Below are positions 19,589-31,477 of a stretch of DNA of 64,000 nt, piece after piece; the first letter of the stretch is position 1; each line of letters opens with the position of its first letter. The notes under the pieces are model-generated. The model was not told where the DNA came from, did not search any database, and was given only the letters and a program-made list of their open reading frames with translations. The translations under genes were made by a program, and so were the position numbers. Source of the stretch: Ziziphus jujuba (taxonomy: Eukaryota > Streptophyta > Magnoliopsida > Rosales > Rhamnaceae); contig NC_083383.1 of assembly GCF_031755915.1 (NCBI RefSeq), forward strand, positions 19,085,001 to 19,149,000. The letters are read 5' to 3'.

Positions 19589-20756
19589 GTTAGTATGAAT
19601 ATCACAAAAATAAAATAAATTCTCACCAAAAGTCACTCCCTCACGTGTTTCATTCAATCAAGGTCTCGACACTCATGTTTCCACATTAGTTTCGACTTTT
19701 ACCCTATTTTAAGCTCACACACTCTTGCCTTTTTCCACTCAAAGAATTATCTCAAAGGTCTAATTAAAAAACCCACAAAACAAAAATTAGATCACAAGAA
19801 TATTTTAATTAAACTTATCAACAAAATAGTAGCAAAAAGCAAGTAATACCGAATGGATTTAGAATACCTAAACTTCGCCTTTTCTAGGCAAAAATAAGGC
19901 AAATTACAAGAAAATTTTTGGAATCAATAAGAACTGGACTAGATGGTAAGAAATTAATAATCCATGAATAAAATTTTAGAAAAAAAAATTAAAACACGAA
20001 CAAGAATCAATTTGGACAAAAATAAGGAATAATTGTTGGTTGTTGTCCTTTGTAATTCAAGTTTTGTATCAAATCCTTTAACTAATTTTAATCCAATATT
20101 TTTAGCACCCAAAATTCAAACACCCAGCAGCAAAAATAAATGTCCAAAAACTCTAAATATTGAATAAATAGTCAATAATTCAGCAGTTTCAACAATTTCC
20201 AGCAAACAAATCAAACTCCAAATTTAAGAGACTGCAGTTTTTTTTTTTTCTTTGTTTGGCTTTTCTTTTTTTTCTTTTTTTTTTTTTTTTTTTTTTTGGT
20301 TTTTCACTCGTAGAGTGTAAAACAACTCCAGTAGCAAAGATCACCACCAAAAAGAGCAATTCCACTCCAAAAATCCACCAAACCCGTGACCTCTAACAAC
20401 AAAATACAAATTTGCAAATTTTTTTTTTTTTTTGTAAATCTATATATATGTTGCCGCAAACATTTTTTTTTTTTTTGAATATATGAATGCAAATACTTAA
20501 GATCGAAACAGAAAATAAAATCAACAATAAACTAGATTACTAAGAACAAAGATGAAAACAACCAATAAACTAGGAAACAAAAAATACGGTAAAATTAGGA
20601 AAAACTAATTTAATTAGGAATGAGTTTTTTATTTTTTATTTTATATGCAGAATGTGTATGATGGTAGAAGCAACCTTAACCAATGATAACATTGTATATG
20701 AACACAAAACAAATAAAGCAAATAAAGGTAGATCAAACTTGAACAAATTTCGGCTC
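19589..20756 (-). other. Leader of element D
   Basis: Non-coding, with long T tracts (20228-20237, 20269-20298, 20420-20434, 20462-20476). It aligns with the leaders of A, G and H (shared ACTGGAC(C/T)AGATGG block at about 19935-19948). At 20752-20762 it runs directly into the LTR with no complete PBS. Confidence 0.7.
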
Positions 20757-21846
20757 TGATACGAACCTAGGACGACCTACGCCTAAACCCATATTATATT
20801 AGCCCGGATATAATTATGTTCAAGTTCTAATGGTCACCTTAATCCTTAAGCAACCTATGATTAGAAATCTTGGTATAATGAAGACGCCACAATAGGTGAT
20901 GAAAATCCTATGATAAGTCAAAACTAAAACACTCACTCTCTAATGGTGTTTTAGGTGTTCAAAGAGAACAAAGAGAAATTCAATCTCACAATAATTTTCT
21001 GTATGAATAATGTACTCAATATTATTGATAAAACAACACCTTAAATGGGCTAAAAATTTACAAAATAAAACCCTAATTAACTAGGTAAAACCGGCCACCA
21101 AAAGAAAAGGAAACCTAGCTTGGCCGAAATTCACCTTCTTTCCTAATCTAATTTAGATTAATTAATTTACAATGAAAATAATAAAATAATAACTTTACTA
21201 AGTTGATTTATCCAGCAAATAATTAAATAAAAATCAAATAAAAGACTAATTTCCTAAAACAAAAAGTTAGAATCAAATTTGGAAACTAGTTGACTAGTTT
21301 GACTACTAAGGTATTTTTAACCAATCTTCAGCTTGTTTAGGCTCTAAAACAACTTCCATATACCATTTAGGATGCCAAATATGATTAATAATGATTCCCA
21401 CATATTGCCTTTGATTGGAATAAGTGAAACAAGAAGAAAAGTCAAAGCCAACTGCTAAACAGCACATTTTCGGCCAAATTGAGATGTTGTCCGTACAAGT
21501 CCTTTTTAGATGATTTTAATTCTAATTTGACTGGATTCCATGTCCTCTTAATGATATTCATTGAGTTCATGAAGTGTTGGAACCATTCCTTACTGCCCGG
21601 AGTCCAAATTTGCAAGAAAATAACTACCCGAGTCTTTATCAGCTTCCACCACTCGGATGCTTAGAACAAGCTTTATATCTTTGAGTATGGACAAGCTATT
21701 TAATAATTTACTACTTCCAGTATAAATGCTCCCAGTTTGTCCTTAAACCTCTTGGCTTGAGCTCTAGTGATCGATCCTGTCTTCATCCGTATCGGGTCAG
21801 CACCCAATGGGTTGTCGGTTGTGCGGGCTCGAGCGGATTCTCATCA
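20757..21846 (-). repeat. 5' LTR of element D
   Basis: About 1090 bp. Its minus-strand start is TGATGAGAATCCGC at 21846, and its end fuses with the PBS at GGCTCTGATACGAACC (20752-20767). It matches the 3' LTR at 15965-17067, and 21847-21851 is the second target-site copy. Confidence 0.9.
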
Positions 21847-21851
21847 ATTAC
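21847..21851 (+). repeat. Right target-site duplication of element D (ATTAC)
   Basis: Matches GTTAC at 15960-15964 with one transition. Confidence 0.8.
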
Positions 21852-22480
21852 TTGAAGTGATTTAGAAGACAAGTTCTTAACGAAAAATTTCGGCCATTAA
21901 AATCAGTAAACTTTAGGAATAACATCAGTACTTTTAGGTAGATTGGTAAGGCTTTACATAAAGCTTGAGAAAGATACAAAGAGCTACTTAGAAATTATCC
22001 AAGTCATGCAATATTGGTGTGAAGCTAAGTCCAAACATTTTATACTGGTTTGGGTAGAGTTAAGGAGTATTAATGATGTTGTTGTAGATGATGTTTTTTT
22101 GAATCAAAAGGAAGATGAGTCGCTTGAGATACTTGGGGAGATGAATGGTTCACAATAGTTTGTTGAAAGGAATCAAGCACAAAAAAAAGCTTTGAATATT
22201 CAAGACCATGGTATGATTGTTGAATTTAGTGCTCAAGTTGCTATTATTCAGGTCAACAATGTTTCTAATATTTCCAATCTTCCTACCTGTGATAATTGTT
22301 GTGTACATTGTGGTGGAGACCATGGTAGTGTAAATTGCCAAGTTGATAATTGTTTTTCTCAACTTATTAATGCTAAAAATGTCAATTTTGTAGGTAACTA
22401 TCAAAGGCAACAAAACAATCTCTACTTCAGCACTTATAATCTGAGATGGAGGAACCACCCAAATTTTGTATAGAAGGACA
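21852..22480 (+). pseudogene. gag of element E, 3' part with zinc knuckle
   Basis: Resumes the capsid domain right after the target duplication: SDLEDKFLTKNF (about 21856-21890), then KALHKAWERYKELLRN-like motifs (frame changes near 21990). It continues with FLNQKEDESLEILGEMN and a stop at about 22156. The frame 22192-22473 carries the zinc knuckle CVHCGGDHGSVNC (about 22299-22342, CX2CX3HX4C) and the VGNYQRQQNN and RWRNHPNFV motifs, all usual in Athila-like gag. A tryptophan codon just after the insertion point reads as a stop. Confidence 0.78.
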
Positions 22481-22985
22481 ACAGTAACATCTAAGGAAAC
22501 AAGATGACACAAAGACGCCAATTCCAATAATTTCAACCTTAATAGCCTCCAAAACAAAGTGAAAATAAGTTATCTAAATTAGAGGATCTTGTACTTGATA
22601 TGGCTAGTATCACTAATTCTTTCATGCAAAGAACTGAGCAAAGAATGGCTAATAGGCAATAGTTAAGAGTTTAGAGACTTAAATCGACTACCGAAGGCAA
22701 CAAAACAATCTTTACTTCAACATTTACAAGTTGAGATGGAGGAACCACCTAATTGTTTTATGGAAGGACAATAACAACACCCAAGGACAACAAGAGTGAC
22801 ACAATGAAGCCAATTCCAACAATTTCAGCCTTAATAGCCTCCAAAATAAAGTGAAAATAAGTTATCAAAATTAGAAGATCTTGTACTTGATATGGCTAGT
22901 ACACTAATTCTTTCATGCAATGAGCCGAGCAAAGATGGCTAATCAAGGGGCAACAGTTAAGAGATTGGAGACTCAAATTGGGCAA
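22399..22985 (+). repeat. About 290-bp tandem duplication at the end of gag of E
   Basis: The block from about 22399 to 22686 (starting AGGCAACAAAACAATC) is repeated from about 22687 to 22985 with around 10-15% differences and small indels. It covers the QRQQNN...RNHPNF region and the following LEDLVLDMAS...SFMQ helix. Both copies contain stops. A single copy is the norm in related gag genes. Confidence 0.8.
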
Positions 22986-23190
22986 CTAGCAATTTAATTC
23001 CAAAGGATTCAAGGCACACTACCTATCAAGCCAAGATGAACCCTAATGGACAAGCTCATGCCATTGTCTTGAGGAGTGAAAAGCAACTTGAGGATGATGA
23101 ATTTCTAGAAAAATGACATGTGAATCATAAAGAGGAAATTTAAAAGGAGCCAATAGCTCGAGATATAGCATAAAATCTGAAAGCATCTAG
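22986..23190 (+). pseudogene. gag C-terminal end of element E
   Basis: Contains remnants of the typical Athila gag end: a QIGQLA motif, a QGTLP stretch and AHAIVLRSEKQLE (family ...ITLRSGKEL), all with stops and frame changes. Protease and RT do not follow. Confidence 0.6.
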
Positions 23191-23640
23191 TCGAGGAATG
23201 CTTTGATCGTTTTGGTTCTAAAAAAGAATTGTGTGATCCCATAAAGCCTCAAAACAACAAGTATGCTCTACCACAAATACGACAGGCCAAGAACTCACAA
23301 ATTCAACATAAAAAAGAGGAAAATGCAGCACCTGTACCAATGAGCATATCAATTGAAATTAAAGATCCAATTTTGTGCAATGAAGATGAATTACAAAATT
23401 TTATGGAAGCCATTGATCAAAGTTTGTTCAAATATGAGAAGGATGTGACAAAACAAGTCAAACCTAATCTTATAATTATTTAAATCAAGGAGGGTACAAG
23501 TAAAAAATCTTTGAAGATTAGGACGAAGAGAAAAAAAAATGAGGTACAATAGACAATGTGGTTTAAAAGAATTTATGCTACAATAGATCAGAAGATGCCA
23601 CATATGATTAATGATCCAAGGAATTTTTCCATTATGATAA
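23191..23640 (+). other. Unrecognised stretch with an 84-codon open frame
   Basis: The frame 23229-23483 encodes a hydrophilic protein with alternating charged residues and no motif that I recognise. It lies between the end of gag of E and the L1-like RT fragment and may be the E gag-pol spacer or the upstream part of the LINE ORF2. There is no support for a host gene. Confidence 0.3.
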
Positions 23641-24152
23641 GTTGATGTATTGTTTTTTTATAAAGCCATTGCAAAGACAATAGCAAATAGACTAAAAATG
23701 GTTTCATTTGACATTATTTTTGGGGAATAAAGCACTTTTGCTTCAAACAATCAAATTTTTAACAATATAATGATTGCTTTTGAATCAATGCATGTTCTGG
23801 AGGGCAAGAAAAGTGGGAGTCATCACATGCTAACTCTAAAGCTTGATTTGAATAAAGCATGTGATCAAGTGAAGTGGGAACCTTTTAAAGCTATTTTGGA
23901 GAAGATGGGTTTTATTGATTAGCGAATAAATGCATTGCATTACTTTGGTGACCTATTCGATTCTTATAAATAAATAGAAGGGCTCGTAGTTTAATTAAAC
24001 CTAGGAGGGGGTTCCGTCAAGGTTACTCGTTTTCACCATATTTATTCCTATTATTAGCAAAAGGCATTTCATACTTGATTAAAAAGTCTAGAAATAAGCA
24101 AAGATTACATGCCATTAAGGTTTCTAATAATAGTCCTAGTGTCTCTTACTTA
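23641..24152 (+). pseudogene. L1-like LINE reverse transcriptase, 5' part, cut by CACTA
   Basis: Plus-strand non-LTR RT. Motifs in order: KAIAKTIANRLK (about 23662-23697), IAFESMHVLEGKKSG (about 23774-23818), the palm A-like LTLKLDLNKACDQVKWE (about 23832-23880; family DLxKAYDRVxW), FKAILEKMGF, then RRGFRQGYSFSPYLFLLLAKGISYLI (RQG.PLSPYLF-type, about 24005-24080), and SNNSPSVSYL (about 24121-24150). Frames change at several points. The next expected residues, FADD, are on the far side of the CACTA element at 35697. In plant L1 elements this RT primes on nicked host DNA. Confidence 0.85.
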
Positions 24153-24187
24153 CACTACCAAAAAAAAAAAAAAAAAGCTGGCAACAG
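24153..24187 (+). repeat. Left terminal inverted repeat of CACTA element
   Basis: CACTACC, then 17 A, then GCTGGCAACAG. The CACTA terminus is diagnostic for the superfamily. The 3 bp to the left are TTA. Confidence 0.88.
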
Positions 24188-27138
24188 TTACAAAATTTTG
24201 TTTAACACAAAAAAAAAAAAAAAAAAAAATTTGTAACTAAAGGAGGAGCAACAGTTATAATATTTGCCAATGTCGCATTAGCATGCTTCATTCAATTAAA
24301 AAAATCTCAACTATAGTTTCAGTTACAACTTATGTATTGTCACTTAGATTTTGTCACAAATTGTCCAAAAAATTATGGCACCAAGTATTCCCCCTCAAAT
24401 TTTGCCTAAAACTGTGATGAATTTTTCTATTTGTCACTTAACATGTTAAAAATATCCACCTAATTAACTTCAGTTTCATACAAGTAATTGTCACTATTCT
24501 TGAAGCATGCAAAATGCTGTCATCCTTAGCCTCCACTTTCTTGAAAAAAATTTAAAAAATGTAATTAAAAAATTCAAATAAATTAAAAAATTACAAAACA
24601 CAGTGTTTTGGCCTCCACCTTCTATACGGTGCATTTTTATCTCTTAGCATCCCTAAAATTTTTCTAAGCAAACTTGCTCACATCTTTTCTAAACACTCAC
24701 ACACACACACACACACATCCACAACACTACAATATTCCTTCTCCATTGACACTATCCATCGCTTTCTTATTCCAGTGCCTCTATCCATTTCTTTCTGACT
24801 TTCACTTTTGTTTTGCTTCTACTATTTTGCTCTGACTCGCAACCATTATATGGCATATTAAGCTTTAAATCATTATGCTCACAAAACAGCCTCCTTAACA
24901 TGTGTGGTATCAAGCGAAGACTATTCACCGTTGATTTCTTATGTTTACCTTATTTCTTCTACTATTCTACTCGAATTCGTTCTCTGGCATATTAAGCCCA
25001 ATGTTTAGGTACAACATAAGAAATGATATCTATTCTTCAATACATGGTTTATCTATATTGTCTTCCTACACTGCACATTCTATGGCTTCAACATAGGTAG
25101 CTTAAGGGTGGGCTCCAAATCACATTGCACATTAGGTAAGTAGCTAAGCCAGCACCATCTCCTCTACTAATGTTTTTGACTATGGAAAAATAATCTTCTT
25201 CCCCTTGTTATCCACCAATTTGTAGATGAAAAACATATAGGTTCACATTTTCTTTTATCTTGTCTTCTTCTCTATTTTGCATATTTCAATCCTCTTGTCT
25301 TACTATTTCATTGTGGATCTTCTAATGTTGGGACACTATCTTTCTACATTTCGACACCCTTTGAAATTATATTTGAATGGAATAGAACATTCAACTAAAT
25401 ATTTAAAATGGTTTGTTAACAAAGGCATTTCGTGAATATTGAATGATATACCCACTTGGCCATTGTTAATATACATTTTTTGCAAATAAAAAAAATGAAA
25501 TAACAAACATGTCCTTTTAGGATTATAATGAATCGTGGTTATTTTATATATGTATGTGAAATTCGAAATAGGTGAAAAATAGGAACTACCTCTTATAAAA
25601 TTCTATTACAAAAGAATACAGTTTAGGTTATGTCATTTATGAAATGAACTTACAAACAATAATTATGTGATGTTAAACAATTCATATAGTAAGTGGTTTT
25701 ATATGTATTAATGCTTCCTAACAAGGATGTTAAGTTTAATAAATTTTAGAGATAACATCAAGCTTGTTACTTTACCTTGCCAGTAAAGTTCTGATTTTGG
25801 TGATGTCACAGAAGTAATTTGATATTTTTTATTCATTTTATTTAATGGTTTTTTTGTTTTATTTAGGTGTGCTTTTATAGCTCTAGCTACCTTTTTTATT
25901 AGTGGGGCAACATTTCCATGTCTTATAGATCAACTTATAGCTACCTCTAAGTTTATTGTCAGTTTACTTATCTTTTACTTCATTTCTTTAGTGATGCTGA
26001 TACTTGCATTAACCATTATTAGGTTCACCAAGAGTAATTCTCATGTTGAGATTGTTAGTTTTCATTTACTACGTGTTGTTACCCTTTCAGTTAATGAATA
26101 CTAGCTGTGTTGATTTTATTTTAAGCACTATTTTGCTTAAAAATGCCAATTTCCTTACTTTTTCCTTTTAATATTACATATAATCATTTTTTAAATTGTA
26201 ACTAGGAGAGTTGAGATTGCTTATCATTTCATCATGAAGTGAAGATTGAAGCTTTGATACATTCAGGTTTAACTTGGCTTCATTTTCTTCAAATTCTAAT
26301 GTGTTTTCGCTTGGCCATATGTATATCGTTTGGTTAACAAAGTTTGTAGATGCATTTTGTTTGTGGAACATGATATAGATTATGTGTGCCAATCATACAT
26401 GCAAAAATTGATTATTTTTGTACTTGTTAATGACTTGAATTGATTAGAATGGCTTTTTTTTGTCATACTGTAAATTTATAACAAAAGTATATGATTAGCA
26501 AAGGGATTTAGTGTGCATACACTCAAAAAAAAATTAGGCAATTTGTTAGGGAAATATGTTCAAATTAATAACCAAATGCATGATTTGAGATTTTCATCTC
26601 CTACAACATTTTAGCACTCCAAGCAATGGGATATATAATCATTGTTAAATGCATGATAGCTTATAAATAATTGCTTTTCATACTTATATGGTTTAAGTAA
26701 CATGTGAGTATTCATTCCATGGTATTTTTTTCTTGCTTCTGTATAGTCAAATTAATGATATTTAACTATTAGCAAGCTATCAAGTTCCAATATGTATTTC
26801 CCTTGAAATTTATTGAAACTTAAAAACATGTGTCACAACCTTTCATATGTCACATTTTCACTATGAACTAGTGGTGTTGAATTGAACCTCGACCTATAGT
26901 TAATTTTGCCCATTGGATTTAGTCCATTGTGTCCATAGTGTTTCAACATACTTCAAGTGTCTGCTACATATATTTTTCAAACTAGTATATATACCATGGA
27001 GGAAGTTAGCAAGTTTTTTATAGTTATAACATATTGTAACCTTAATTTTAAAACCCTATAATAAAGATAATAAGCTCAACTTCAAAAACTAAAATGTACG
27101 TTATTGTTAGGTTAAATACTGTTTAGATGACTTATCTG

Positions 27139-27170
<32 letters not shown>

Positions 27171-27993
27171 GTTGGACATGGATTTTTTGTACGAAAGCAA
27201 CAGAGATTGGAATGTTGTTGTGAACTGGTATTCCGTGGACAAATGTATCGATTTTAGCTACATATCATTTTCAGTTTGACTTGCAATTTTGGATGATGGA
27301 ACTAGACATGTTTAATAAAATTTATACCAAATTTCCCCAAACAATGTCAAGTATTTGAATCTTTATGAATTTTTAAAGTAAAATGGTAACTACAAAATGT
27401 TTCTGACTGCAACAAGAACTTGAACTTTGTGACATCTAAAACCATACTAAATGACCTTCAAATGTGCTAAAATGTTGCGTAGATGTTTAGTATGTGTAAT
27501 TGCATAGTGGAAATTTTCACCAATTTACATTTTGTAAATTGTCCAAAACAAATTTTTCACTAATGGCTCCCTTTTTTTGAAACCAAATTCTAGATTTGTA
27601 GCTTTAAACTAAAAGCTTAAGTTTGTTCATTTATTTAATAGTTTTAGGTTTAAATTACATATATAGTACTTCTATATGTTTACTTTGTTGATGAAAAGTT
27701 GCATGGAAAGTCTCAATTTCTTTGGTCTTGAAATCAATGAATAAGTGTTACATATTTGCATACAAACACATTTTTAGTGATTTATTTGTTATGTATTAGA
27801 TAGGAATATATTCAGTTTTAATTCTTTATTTGACTTGAGATTTGTACTGGCCCTTACTTAGGAACTTGAATGTCATCAATTTTACATGAATATTAGGGTG
27901 CATGTGAATTCCTTATTCATTGCAACTCTAACATTATGTAAATTTTGCATATTCTCTACTAATTTTTTTCTGTCAACCTATCATGATTGATAG
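24188..27993 (+). other. Left arm of CACTA element, non-coding
   Basis: The first 350 bp hold subterminal-type words (CAACAGTTA, TTGTAACT, TTGTCAC, TGTCACAAATTG) in both orientations, presumed transposase binding sites. The rest is AT-rich with an (AC)n run at 24702-24716 and a TA/TATG repeat at 27141-27170. Short open frames here (for example 24813-24995) are not recognised. By analogy with En/Spm the promoter of the transposase gene should lie here, but I cannot place it. Confidence 0.6.
27141..27170 (+). repeat. TA then TATG microsatellite
   Basis: An uninterrupted run of TA units followed by ATGT units in the left arm of the CACTA element. Confidence 0.85.
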
Positions 27994-30900
27994 ATGGGTA
28001 GAAGATGGATGCAACTTGATAATAGATTACTACTTGAATATGTTAATGGTGTCAGTGATTTCCTAAAGTTTGACATCAATCACATGGACAATGGAAATAC
28101 AATCTACTGCCATGTTATAAGTGCAACAATATTTGGTCATCCATGGCATTGTAAAGGTATACAACCTATGGGTATACCATGGAGAGATGGCTGAAGCACT
28201 TCGTGAATCTATACCAAACAACGATTACATTAATGATGCGGTTGATGATGACGTAGATATTGTTGGAGATGGAACTTGGGAACAATTACTAAATAATTCA
28301 TGCATGTCATAACAATTAATAGCGAAATATTAATAAAACTCACATTAAAACAATTCATGAAATAATTAAATAATTAAAATAAATCAATTTATTGAATAAT
28401 TAAGCAAAGAAAACCTTTGTATTTAATCAAATTCTTTTTCCAAGCTATTTAGCAATGCAACTCAACCTTTGTATTTAGGGGGCAAGGAATCTAAGGTTTC
28501 CTTAATTGTGAAGCTGCTTCATTTGAAGATAATTAATAAATGAACTAATAAGTCATTCATAATGTTACTTGAGTTTCTTAAGACTATACTCCATCTGATG
28601 CTCAAGTCCCTACAAATTTCTACAAGGCTGAGAAATTAATTCGTTATTTAGTTCTCCATTATGAGAACATTGATGATTGTGCAAGAATGATTGTGTCCTA
28701 TTCAAGAAAGACTATACGGATCTAGATGCATGTCCAACATTCAACTCACCTTGGTATAAACCTAGTTCGGATGAAAAAAATACAATACGTGAAAAGGTAT
28801 TGTGTTATTTCCCTTTAATAGCTCGGTTGCAAAGGTTGTTTATTTAATCAAAACTTGTGAAAGATATGGATGGAAATCAAATATGCATGTCAAGGATGGG
28901 ATGTTAAGACACCCAGCTGACTCAGATGCTTGGAAGCATTTAGGTGTTGGTCATTTGCTAGTGATCCATAAAATGTGCATTTGGTATTAGCAAGTGTTGG
29001 GTTTAATCCTTTCAACAACATGACTAGTCCTTATAGCATGTAGCCATTTTTCATAGTCCTATATAATTTACTACCTTGGAGACATATGAAGGATCTTTTT
29101 GTAATGTTATCATCGCTAATTCCAGGTCCAAAAAGGCCGGGTAACGACATTGATGTATAACTTCAACATTAGCTGAATAATTAAATAATTTATGCCATAA
29201 TGGTGTACAAACCTATGATGCATTAATGAACCAACTTTTCCAAGTGCGGGTAGTCCATTTGTGGACTATTAATGATTTTTCAGTTTATTATAACCTTTCT
29301 GGAAGGTCAACAAAAGGGAAGCTAGCATGCCCTATATGTAACAAAAATACATCTTTCATTTCATTGCAATATGGGGCTAGGACTTGCTACATGGGACACC
29401 ATCGCTTCTTACATAAAGACCATAACCATATTAGATATGATGATAGGGATCATAGATCACCTACTAAGTTATTGTCCAAAGAAGATGTTTTTTATCAATT
29501 GAATGGTATTACACAACCAATATTTGTTGAGATGCCACATAGTAGGTCAACAAAGAGAAAGCGTGCTACTTCAGAATTAAGTTGGACTAAAAAGAGTATT
29601 TTTTTGTATTAAGATTTAAAAGTTTGAAACAATCTAGATGTAACGCACATAGGAAAAAATGTCTGTGATAGTGCTATTGGAACCCTAATGAATATTGAAG
29701 GGAAGACAAAGGACACATTAAAGACTCGGCAGGCCATGGGTATAATGTGTGATCTATAACCAATTCATAGGAATGGTGCAACATTTTTACCTCCAGCATG
29801 TTATATGCTTAATACAGAGGAAAAGAGGAGGTTCTGTGAATTTTTAACTTCTGTGAAGCTTCTCAATGGATATGTCTCTAATATAGCTAAATGTATGAGC
29901 TTAATGAGTTACAAGATTGCTGGATTAAAGAGCCATGATTGTCATGTTCTCATGTAAAGGTTGTAGCCACTAGCTTTGCATGGGTTTTTAGCAAAGATGT
30001 AAGCAAAGCATTGATTGATTTATGCTTATTATTTAGAGAGTTAACGTCTCGAACATTGAAGGTGGATGTATTACATCAATTGAAAAGAAACATTGTTGTT
30101 GTTCTTTCTAAGCTAGAGAGAATAATTTCTCTGCACTCTTTAATATCATGGTGCATTTACCAATCCATCTTACATGAGAGGCTATAATAGTGGATCTTTG
30201 CTAATATCATTGGATGTATCCATTTGAAAGGTAAATGTGAAAATGTGCTTGCATTATATTTGATCATGTGATAAAATAGCATGATTTTTGACATATCTAT
30301 GTTATGTGATAAAATAGCATGATTTTTGACATATGTATGTTAAACTTTTAGGTACATGCATACTCTTAAAAGTTATGTTCATAATAAGGCTTGACCAGAA
30401 GGATCAGCTGCTGAAAGATATATCAACAATGAATATTTGACATTCGTGTCCTTGTATTTTTTGACAGGGAAAGTAAATTCAGTAGACCTGAGCGGAATTG
30501 CGATGTTGGTGAAGGTCAAAATTCAAGTGAATTGTCCATTTTTAAACAAAAAGCTCTACAATATGGGTAGCCACAAATGTCTATCTTAACTTGTTTAAGT
30601 GGGCACAAATTAGATGGTATGTTTTGAATAATTGTTCGGAAGTTCTCCCATACCTAAAGTAAGTCATCATCTTAAACTTTAGCAAGTATTCCTAACTTAT
30701 AGTATAGTTGGATTAAAATATAAATTTAAAAAGAAAAAAAAAACTAATATATGTTTATCAATTACGATTTGCTTATGCCATTGTGCTATTTATGTAGTGA
30801 ATATAGAGAATTACTTGAAAGAGAAAATGTTTGAGATATTTTCCAAAAACAACAATTAGAGTTCCCTAGATGGTTTCTAAAGTAGGTGAACTATAAATTC

Positions 30901-31477
30901 CACTCCATTTCATACAGCTTGTCATACAATGACATGTAGCACTATGTTAAACCTCTATTTTATATGCAACTCATTCATTTGGAGTCGGAACGTAATTCTA
31001 TTAGTTTTGATGACCTTAAGAGTCTACCTAGAGGACATGATAAATCGGTTATTCAGTATGCTGGCTAGCATAGGAACATAACATACATAAAAATAAAAAA
31101 AATTAAAAAAAAACCAAAACAGTGGCATTGTCATCAAAGGAGAACACAATGGGACAGAAATTAACTCCTTTGGTGTTCTTAATGAAGTCATTAAGTTGAC
31201 TTATTTGGGTCATAAGAAAGTGTTCATGTTTAAGTTTGATTGGTCAGGCATTAGCCCTAGAACTAGAATTCATGTTGACAACTTTGGTTTCTTGAATGTC
31301 TACTTAATAAAGACTCGATATAAGGATGATCCTTATATTCTTACAAGTCAACCAGAGGAAGTTATTTATATTCCAACTTTGAGAGTTGTTGAAAGGACAC
31401 AACCACAAAATATTTTTTATGTATATGTCATAAAACCAATAAATGATGAAGAAGATGAGCCATTTGAGCAAGATTAA
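27994..31477 (+). pseudogene. TNP2-type CACTA transposase (broken)
   Basis: Domains in order. The Transpos_assoc-like N-terminus starts at the ATG at 27994 (GRRWMQLDNRL..YVNGVSDFL), with a frameshift near 28140. A degenerate part with PLY/LLH and CPxC remnants lies at 28440-28760. The Transposase_21 core has MLRHPADSDAWKHL (about 28890-28942), IPGPKRPGNDID (about 29120-29155), VVHLWTINDFSVYYNLSG, STKGKLACPICN, CYMGHHRFL (all in the open frame 29226-29612), NVCDSAIGTLMNIEGKTKDT, and LKSHDCHVLM (about 29930). A DUF4218-like part runs about 29940-31060. The DUF4216-like C-terminus (DWSGISPRTRIHVDNFGF, PFEQD) ends at the TAA at 31477. It would cut and join the element ends in the nucleus. More than ten stops or shifts are present; some may reflect introns. 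Confidence 0.88.

Larger units (their letters stand above)
15965..21846 (-). mobile_element. Element D: two-LTR Ty3/gypsy deletion derivative inserted in gag of E
   Basis: 5.9-kb minus-strand element with both ends: 3' LTR 15965-17067, internal 17068-20756, 5' LTR 20757-21846, flanked by the 5-bp duplication GTTAC/ATTAC. The internal region has gag, protease, and the shortened pol (RT core, RNase H and integrase core deleted) shared with B and G. The gag frame of E resumes across the insertion, which confirms the borders. It could only have moved with RT and integrase supplied by another element. The PBS is now destroyed by a small deletion at the leader/LTR junction. Confidence 0.92.
14266..23190 (+). 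mobile_element. Element E: Athila-like Ty3/gypsy retrotransposon, 5' part, interrupted by D
   Basis: Plus-strand remnant: PBS, long leader (14281-15619), and gag split by the insertion of element D between 15964 and 21847. Gag continues to about 23190, after which unrelated DNA and an L1-like fragment follow. No protease, RT or 3' LTR of E is seen. The gag has the motifs FGGYPYEDPHEHL, SDLEDKFLTK and a CX2CX3HX4C zinc knuckle usual in Athila/Tat-type gag proteins. It is older than D, being its host. Confidence 0.75.

Noticed and set aside
23229..23483. Captured host gene fragment between E and the LINE
   Set aside because: No family recognised, and it could equally be element-derived spacer. 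Left as unrecognised.
27141..27170. CRISPR-like or regulatory array
   Set aside because: Simple TA/TATG microsatellite. No spacer-repeat structure anywhere in the window, and the DNA is eukaryotic.
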